From assembly GCF_024178315.1 (NCBI RefSeq), contig NZ_JAMZIK010000030.1, positions 1 through 64,000 of the forward strand: DNA of 64,000 nucleotides. The letters run 5' to 3'. The stretch is from Siccirubricoccus soli. GTDB lineage: Bacteria > Pseudomonadota > Alphaproteobacteria > Acetobacterales > Acetobacteraceae. The position numbers and the translations under genes are program-made. The first letter of the stretch is position 1. Every line of letters starts with the position of its first letter. This document shows positions 58,843-64,000 of the stretch, piece by piece. Under the pieces are notes generated by a model. The model was not told the origin of the DNA, ran no database searches, and saw only the letters and a program-made list of their open reading frames with translations.

Positions 58843-58948
58843 TAGAGCATGCTGCGTTCGCTTGCGCTCCCGCAGCCTGCTCCAGGCCGTTGTTTCGCGA
58901 GCATCTTCACGCGTTCAGATGAGTCCATCTGAACGCGATCTGCTCTAG
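58843..58948. repeat. Divergent bipartite palindromic element (type 3)
   Basis: TAGAGCATGCTGCG ... CGCAGCCTGCTC, then GCGAGCATCTTCACGCG, TTCAGATG-AGTC-CATCTGAA and CGCGATCTGCTCTAG. It keeps the CTAGAGC/GCTCTAG ends and overall size of the other copies but has different hairpin sequences. The terminal CTAG holds the stop of the cyclase gene on the minus strand. Confidence 0.8.
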
Positions 58949-59856
58949 ATCAGGGCGACGGGCCGCACCGGCGCGCCGGTCGCGCCCCGCATCTTCGGCG
59001 GCAGCAGGATCAGGCAGAAGCGGCTGACGCCCGCCGCCGCGATCTCCTCCAGCGCCAGGTTCTCGATGATGTGCACCCCGGCCTCCGCCAGGCAGTGCTG
59101 GTGGACCGGCAGCGCCTTGCTGTGGTCCGGGTTCGGCAGCACCTCCAGCGCCATGTTGTCGGCGCCGATCGCCACCACCCCCTGGCGCGTCAACCACTCC
59201 GCGGCCGGCACGTCGATGCCCGGCGCGCCGGCGAGGTAGCGGGCATTGTCCACGGCGAAGTAGCAGCCCCAGCCGGTGCGGATCAGCGCGATGTCGCCCG
59301 GCTCCACCGCGAAGCCGGCCTTGGCCGCCGCCGCCTCCAGCTCCTCCGGCGTCACCACCCGGCCGGGCCCGAGATGCGCCCCGCCATCAAGGCCTGCCAC
59401 GTCGAAGAGCAGGCCGCGGGTGATGAGCGGCGGGATCTTCTCGACGCCGAGCCGCAGTAGGCCCCAATCGCCCAGCGTCTCCGCCGCGTCGAAGCCGTTG
59501 TAGAGCCTGTCGCCCTTCGAGACATGGCCGAGCGCGTCGATATGCGTGCCGACATGCGCCGTCATCTCGATCCGCTCGACATTGCTGCCGGCGTCGTTGG
59601 TCATGCCCAGCCTGCGGCGGCGGCGGATGGAATCCCGCCAGGTGGCCCAGAGCATCATCAGGAAGGGCGGCTGGTTCGGCGCCATGTAGGGCGCATCCGC
59701 GCCGAAGACATGGGAGAGGTCGAAGACCTGCCCCGTCTCGATGCCCTTCAGCGCCGCCAGCCGCTTCTCCGGCGTCAGCAGGTTGGCGGCGCCCAGCTCG
59801 TCCTGCGGCCCCCAGCAGGCGCAGCCCCAGGGGCCGTGGTCGTGCGCGGCCGGCAT
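58945..59856 (-). CDS. Cyclase family (kynurenine formamidase-like) metal hydrolase
   Basis: A 303-residue cyclase-family hydrolase. The metal-binding motif is MTAHVGTHIDALGHVS (H-x-GTH-x-D-x3-H) at about residue 108; IALIRTGWGCYF and AIGADNMALE follow. The family contains kynurenine formamidase and related amide/ester hydrolases; the longer size and the LLTPEKRLAALKGIETG start are those of the larger cyclase branch. The ATG overlaps the MFS stop as TGATG, so the two genes form an operon. The TAG stop is in the palindromic repeat. Confidence 0.88.
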   Translation of the reverse strand: MPAAHDHGPWGCACWGPQDELGAANLLTPEKRLAALKGIETGQVFDLSHVFGADAPYMAPNQPPFLMMLWATWRDSIRRRRRLGMTNDAGSNVERIEMTAHVGTHIDALGHVSKGDRLYNGFDAAETLGDWGLLRLGVEKIPPLITRGLLFDVAGLDGGAHLGPGRVVTPEELEAAAAKAGFAVEPGDIALIRTGWGCYFAVDNARYLAGAPGIDVPAAEWLTRQGVVAIGADNMALEVLPNPDHSKALPVHQHCLAEAGVHIIENLALEEIAAAGVSRFCLILLPPKMRGATGAPVRPVALI

Positions 59857-61085
59857 CACGCCACCGCCCGGCGGGGCTGGCGCAGCGCCAGCCAGACGAT
59901 CGCCGCCCCCACCACCGTCAGCAGGCCGAGCGAGAACCAGTTCAGCACGAACCAGCCGAGATGCTCCTGCAGCAGCCCGGCCAGGAAGCTGGCCGTCGCG
60001 GTGGTGCCGAAGATCAGGAAATCGTTCAGCGACTGGGTCTTGCCCCGCTCGTTCGGCCGGTAGCAGGTGGTGACCAGCGCGGTCGCGCCGACGAAGAGGA
60101 AGTTCCACCCGACGCCGTTCAGCATCAGCCCAAGCCGGAAATGCCAGGCGGAAATCCCCGCCAGCCCGCAGCCGACGCCGAGCGCCAGGACCAGCAGGCC
60201 GAGCGCCATGATCCGCGTCTCGCCGAAGCGGGTGATGAGCGCGCCGGTGAAGAAGGAGGGCACGAACATGCCCATCACATGCAGGAAGATCACCCAATGC
60301 GCCTCCGCATGCGGCATGCCGCAGGCGACGATGGCGAGCGGTGAGGCGCTCATCAGGAAGGACATCACGCCATAGGCCATCATCGCCGCGGTGACGGCGA
60401 CGACGAAGCGCGGCTGGGCGGCGATCTCGCGCAGCGGCCGCGGCGGCGCCTCCGCCCGTCCCGTCCCGGCGGCGGCCGCCCGCGGCGGCGGCGGGAATTC
60501 GATGAAGGACATCAGGGTGAAGACGATGAGGTGCAGCACGAACATCGACGCGTAGGTCGCCAGATAGAGCGGCACCATCTGGTCATGTGTCAGCCGGGCG
60601 ATGCTGGGGCCGAGGATGCCGGCGGCAACGCCTCCCGCCGTGACCCAGGAAATGGTCTTCGCCCGGTAGGCGGGCGGCGCCAGCTCCACCGCGGCGAAGC
60701 GGTACATCTGCAGGCTGGCCACCGCATAGCCGAGGATGAAGCCGCCGAGGCACATCAGCGGGAACATCGCGTGGTAGAGCCCGAGGCTGATGGTGACGGC
60801 GCCCACCATCCCGCAGATCGAGCCGAGCTTGAACCCGACCCGCCGCCCGAAGCGCTGCATCAGCAGCCCGGCCGGGAAGGCGGAGAGCATCACGCCGAGA
60901 TGCTGCAGCGTCATCGGCAGGGTGGCGAGGTCGCGATTGGCGTAGAAGCTGATGACGGAGAGGGCGGTGGCCGAGGCCATCATCGTGTTCCCCGCCTGGC
61001 CGATCGCCTGGCAACAGGCGAGCAGCAGCAGGTTGCGCCGCATCCGCCCGGTCAGGCGCTGCGACTCTTCGGCGTTTCCAGACAT
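59856..61085 (-). CDS. MFS transporter
   Basis: A 409-residue major facilitator with 12 predicted helices. It has the motif-A-like FPAGLLMQRFGRRVGFKLG and a second repeat FTGALITRFGETRIMALG, and the N-terminal LLLACCQAIGQAGNTMMASA. The branch is not clear; similar proteins move organic acids or drugs. Translationally coupled to the downstream cyclase, which suggests import of the cyclase substrate or export of its product. Start 61085. Confidence 0.88.
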   Translation of the reverse strand: MSGNAEESQRLTGRMRRNLLLLACCQAIGQAGNTMMASATALSVISFYANRDLATLPMTLQHLGVMLSAFPAGLLMQRFGRRVGFKLGSICGMVGAVTISLGLYHAMFPLMCLGGFILGYAVASLQMYRFAAVELAPPAYRAKTISWVTAGGVAAGILGPSIARLTHDQMVPLYLATYASMFVLHLIVFTLMSFIEFPPPPRAAAAGTGRAEAPPRPLREIAAQPRFVVAVTAAMMAYGVMSFLMSASPLAIVACGMPHAEAHWVIFLHVMGMFVPSFFTGALITRFGETRIMALGLLVLALGVGCGLAGISAWHFRLGLMLNGVGWNFLFVGATALVTTCYRPNERGKTQSLNDFLIFGTTATASFLAGLLQEHLGWFVLNWFSLGLLTVVGAAIVWLALRQPRRAVA

Positions 61086-61576
61086 GCGGGCAGAGTAGCC
61101 TTGCCGCGCCCTTGGGCAAGTTCTGCCCCTGGCATGGGCAATTCACGCATGGCGACAGGACAAGGTCCATAGGGCGGGCGATTTCACGCTGCGGCATCGA
61201 GGCTTGCGACAGGCTGCCGCGGCTTCCTCCGGCGCCACGCTCCCGCCGCGCCCAATCCACGCCGCCGGCTGCGCCCGCCGTCCCAGGCCGCCATCCGGAC
61301 CGGCACGTGTCCGATGCCGATCCGTCACGCCCGGGCGCAACCGGCGCCCGCCGCCGTGGCGAGGAGCGGGATCGGCCAAGCTGCGTCAGCCAACCCGGCC
61401 CCATGCCGACCCGTGGAATTCACGCTGTCCGGCGGGAACGCCTCGCGGTCCCCCGCCGCAGCGGGCCGGGCGCCGCGCCCCGCCCCCGGGCTGGCCGGTG
61501 CGGCGCGGGGCTGCCACCGGCGCGGGTCTCGGGCATGCTCGCCGCCCACCCCCAGCGCCGGAGCCAGCCCGTCGCC
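61086..61576. other. Intergenic region of about 490 bases without a supported gene
   Basis: Divergent from the MFS gene and upstream of the phosphatase-superfamily gene. Several frames are open through it but none has a plausible start with homologous sequence. No repeat copy was found here. Confidence 0.45.
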
Positions 61577-62848
61577 ATGACCGATCGCCTCGCCCTGCTC
61601 GTCATCCTGGACGGCCTCCGCCGCGACGCCCTTTCCCCGGAGCGGACCCCCAACCTCTGGCGGCTCATGGGCCGCGGCACCGCCTTCACCGGCTACCGCT
61701 CCATGTTCCCCAGCGCCACGCGCATCGTCTCGGCCAGCACCGCCACGGGCTGCCTCCCGGCCTCGCACGGGCTGGCGGGCAATTCCCTGGCGCTGCTGCG
61801 GGAGGATGGCACCCTGCTGCCCCTGGATGCCGGCGACCCCGGCTTCCTGCCCACCCGCCGCGCCCTGCGCGGCAGCGCGCTGGACCGCCCGACCCTGGCG
61901 GACCGCCTCGCGCCGCATGGCGGGGTTGCCATCTTCAGCAACGTCTCCCCCGGCGCCGCCCTGGCGCATGACCCGAACCGCAGCGGCCGGCTGGTGCAGC
62001 GCGCCATCGCCCATGAGCCGGGCCGGGAGGCGGCACCGGCCACCGACATCACCCTGGACGCCGCCGGCGACGCCAGGCTCACCGCCCGCTTCCTCGAGGA
62101 GGGCCTGGGCGGCGCCCTCGGCCTGCTCTGGCTGGGCGAGCCGGATGCCTCGCAGCACGCCCACCCGCTCGGCTCGCCCGCCGCCTGGGCCGCCATCACC
62201 GCCGCCGATACCAGGCTTGGCGAGGTGATGGCGGCGGTCGATCGCCGCCGCACCGCCGGGCAGGAGGTGCTGCTGCTGGCCGGCTCGGACCACGGGCATG
62301 AGACGGTGGAGGCGGTGATCGATGTGGAGGCGGAGCTGGCGGCGGCCGGGCTCGATCCGGGCGAGACCCTGGTCACCGCCTCCAACGGCACCTCGGTGCT
62401 GGTGCATCTGGCGCCCTCGCGGGATCCGGCCCCGGTGCTGGAATTCCTCCGCGCCCGGCCCTGGGTCGGCACGCTGCTGGAAGGCGAGGCGCTGGCCGCC
62501 GCCGGCCAGCGCCCGGGCGCCGAGGGGCTGATTGCCGCCATCGCCATGCGCCGACATGGCGGGGTCAACCAGTACGGCATCCCCGGCATGGCGCTGGCGG
62601 CGAAGCCGGTGGCCGGCAAGCCGGACCGCCTCGGCTGCGGCCAGCATGGCGGGCTCGGCGCGGCGGAGCAGGCGCCGGTGATGATCGCGGACGGGCCGGG
62701 CTTCGCCCCCGGCGGCCGCGACGCCGCCCCGGCCCGGCCGATCGACCTCGCCCCCACCCTCCTCGCCTTCCTCGGCCATGGCGATGCCGGCGTGCCGATG
62801 GATGGCCGCCCCCTGCAATCCCGCCCTTCGCAGCAGCCCCCCGGCTGA
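61577..62848 (+). CDS. Alkaline phosphatase superfamily phosphodiesterase/pyrophosphatase-like protein
   Basis: A 423-residue enzyme. The first metal-binding Asp is in LALLVILDGLRRDALSPERT, the nucleophile is expected in FPSATRIVSAST, and the later metal residues are GEPDASQHAH and GSDHGHETVEA. The pattern matches type I phosphodiesterase/nucleotide pyrophosphatase-like members. No signal peptide was recognised, unusual for the family, which often acts outside the cytoplasm; start choice could matter (an in-frame ATG at 61532 adds 15 residues). Substrate unknown. Confidence 0.85.
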   Translation: MTDRLALLVILDGLRRDALSPERTPNLWRLMGRGTAFTGYRSMFPSATRIVSASTATGCLPASHGLAGNSLALLREDGTLLPLDAGDPGFLPTRRALRGSALDRPTLADRLAPHGGVAIFSNVSPGAALAHDPNRSGRLVQRAIAHEPGREAAPATDITLDAAGDARLTARFLEEGLGGALGLLWLGEPDASQHAHPLGSPAAWAAITAADTRLGEVMAAVDRRRTAGQEVLLLAGSDHGHETVEAVIDVEAELAAAGLDPGETLVTASNGTSVLVHLAPSRDPAPVLEFLRARPWVGTLLEGEALAAAGQRPGAEGLIAAIAMRRHGGVNQYGIPGMALAAKPVAGKPDRLGCGQHGGLGAAEQAPVMIADGPGFAPGGRDAAPARPIDLAPTLLAFLGHGDAGVPMDGRPLQSRPSQQPPG

Positions 62849-62978
62849 GGTCAGCCCCGCTCTGCCGGCCGCCGCGCGGCGTTGACCGATGGCCCAGCAA
62901 CAGACAAGCTGCGACCTTGTCTGTGTACCACGCCGCCTTGGCACCCCCGTCTGGCGCCAAGGCGCAGAGGAGATGGAG

Positions 62979-63227
62979 ATGCCACGGCTACGCCGCGTCG
63001 GATTGAAGACCTATCGGCAGCATCGGCTGGAGATGCTGGATGACGGCCATGAGGGCTGGGTGGTGGCGATCCATGCCCCGGATGACGGCGGGCAGGTGAC
63101 GCTGCGCAACCACGTGCCGAGCGGCCTGGTGCAGCTTCTGGAGGAAGCCCGGCAGCAGGTGGACCGGCGGCTTGACCCGCGCCCCCTCGACGCCGTGGCC
63201 CCCGGCACCTCCAGCCCACGCCCTTGA
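62979..63227 (+). CDS. Small conserved-looking protein of unknown function
   Basis: An 82-residue protein beginning MPRLRRVGLKTYRQHRLEML, with GWVVAIHAPDDGGQVTLRN and VQLLEEARQQVDRRLDPRP. An AGGAG box lies 6 bases before ATG 62979; starts at 62889 or 62973 are in frame but less likely. It has no membrane helix. The TGA stop is in the TGAAACTCACGG segment of a GC-rich module. I do not recognise a family. Confidence 0.6.
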   Translation: MPRLRRVGLKTYRQHRLEMLDDGHEGWVVAIHAPDDGGQVTLRNHVPSGLVQLLEEARQQVDRRLDPRPLDAVAPGTSSPRP

Positions 63228-63295
63228 AACTCACGGTGTCCAAAGGCCTTTCGGCCTTTGGTGGGGAGCCCGAGGGGCAACGCCCCTCGGGATGC
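63225..63295. repeat. GC-rich module, short copy
   Basis: TGAAACTCACGG, then CCAAAGGCCTTTCGGCCTTTGG and CGAGGGGCAACGCCCCTCG hairpins. It is the right half of modules 1-4 and separates the small protein gene from the convergent DUF1489 gene. Confidence 0.8.
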
Positions 63296-63718
63296 CTATA
63301 GCAGCCCCAGGCTCCGCAGCTCCGCCCTGAGCGCCTCCGGCAGCTCCCCTTCCCCCTCCGCCTGCGCCATATCGGCAAGGTCCGGCGGCGCCGTCTCCGG
63401 CGCCAGGTAGCGCCAGCCCTGGAAGGGCTTCATCGGCCTTGCCGCCACCGGCACCAGCACCGGGTCCAGCACCAGCCCGGCGCAGGCGGACCCGTCCTCC
63501 CAATTCTCCTCCCGCACCTCCAGCAGGCGCTGGCGCACCTGCACGAAGCCGGCGACCACCCAGTAGATCGAGCCTCCCGCCACCAGCTCCGCCGCCCGCT
63601 TCGGGGCCATGCGGGTGCGGTGGCGCAGCGGCGGGTCTTCCGCCAGCCGGCGTTCCTGGATGGCGCGCAACTGGCCGACATCCTTCGGCCCGACGGAAAG
63701 CTTGATCAGGTGGAGCAC
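63296..63718 (-). CDS. DUF1489 family protein
   Basis: A 140-residue protein matching alphaproteobacterial DUF1489 from end to end: [20 protein letters not shown], then [37 protein letters not shown] and [20 protein letters not shown]. No function is known. Start 63718 is the first ATG and agrees with the family start. Confidence 0.88.
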   Translation of the reverse strand: MLHLIKLSVGPKDVGQLRAIQERRLAEDPPLRHRTRMAPKRAAELVAGGSIYWVVAGFVQVRQRLLEVREENWEDGSACAGLVLDPVLVPVAARPMKPFQGWRYLAPETAPPDLADMAQAEGEGELPEALRAELRSLGLL

Positions 63719-63843
63719 GCCCCTGGTCTACCGCGCCCCGGCCAGGGCGCAAGCCGCCTCCCCGCCCCGGCTTCGTAACCATTGGCAAACCAGCGGCGCG
63801 CTATGCCTCCGAGGCTCTACCACGTCACAGGAGGTGCCGGCGG

Positions 63844-64000
63844 ATGAAACGCGCACGCAAGCGGAGCCTGGTCACCGGCGGGGCCGGCTTCCTCGGCTCG
63901 CATCTCTGCGAAAGGCTGCTGGCCGCCGGCGCCGATGTCCTCTGCGTGGACAATTTCTTCACCGGCTCCCGCGACAATATCCGCCACCTGCTCGGCCATC
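63844..64000 (+). CDS. NAD-dependent epimerase/UDP-glucuronate decarboxylase-like protein (3' end cut)
   Basis: Only the first 52 codons are in the window. They encode [20 protein letters not shown], the SDR nucleotide motif, and [19 protein letters not shown], the substrate-side loop of UDP-glucuronate decarboxylases (UXS). Such an enzyme makes UDP-xylose for surface polysaccharides. A GGAGG box precedes ATG 63844. The exact enzyme in the extended-SDR family should be confirmed with the missing C-terminus. Confidence 0.75.
   Translation, partial: MKRARKRSLVTGGAGFLGSHLCERLLAAGADVLCVDNFFTGSRDNIRHLLGH

Overview
The window is very GC-rich DNA, roughly 70% by eye, with dense, mostly single-gene or short-operon coding on both strands. 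The gene set suggests an alphaproteobacterium of the Acetobacteraceae, close to Roseomonas: five Bug/TctC-type solute-binding proteins without membrane partners, an ECF41 sigma factor with its partner, HWE/HisKA_2 sensor kinases, an ELM1-family protein, and NDUFAF6-like and DUF1489 proteins. This placement is inference from gene content and composition; no rRNA or tRNA gene was recognised.

Layout. 1-4.2 kb: housekeeping and stress genes (NDUFAF6-like fragment, iron-type sodB, isochorismatase-like hydrolase, yajC, DUF815 ATPase). 4.3-8.6 kb: an RTX calcium-binding protein, a natural TssB-TssC type VI sheath fusion, and a divergent unknown proline-rich protein. 8.8-18.1 kb: cupins, an SDR, Bug and DctP-type binding proteins, a ferredoxin, a histone-deacetylase-like amidohydrolase, and a carboxymuconolactone decarboxylase-like/ECF41 operon with a recognisable ECF41 promoter. 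18.2-28.3 kb: an HWE kinase, a tartrate/D-malate dehydrogenase-like enzyme, purC, an FkbM methyltransferase, a Bcr/CflA exporter, ELM1-msrQ and pyrE. 28.3-33.8 kb: a small toxin-antitoxin pair overlapping a peptide-type binding protein, a class III CoA-transferase, a crotonase and an ExoD-like membrane protein. 34-39.7 kb: a GldA/GldF/GldG/DUF4340 ABC operon running into a Nudix gene, then a DUF924 gene. 39.9-53.2 kb: three Bug proteins, a 2-hydroxyacid dehydrogenase, an M20 peptidase, two crotonases, a methyltransferase, a GMC oxidoreductase and a D-lactate/2-hydroxyglutarate-type FAD oxidase, a set fitting uptake and oxidation of organic acids. 53.3-64 kb: a deletion scar of a qor/hxlR pair, the ligase-associated DNA ligase and exonuclease, a second kinase, a cyclase-MFS operon, an alkaline-phosphatase-superfamily enzyme, DUF1489 and the start of a UDP-glucuronate decarboxylase-like gene.

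The most striking feature is not a gene. Gene ends carry two families of dispersed repeats. One is a bipartite palindromic element of about 105 bp bounded by CTAG (BIME/REP-like), plus related single palindromes. The other is a GC-rich multi-hairpin module of about 150 bp. In four minus-strand genes the CTAG of a repeat is exactly the stop codon. In five plus-strand genes and one minus-strand gene the TGA stop lies inside the GC-rich module. In two proteins (FkbM and ECF41) the C-terminal residues are encoded by repeat sequence.
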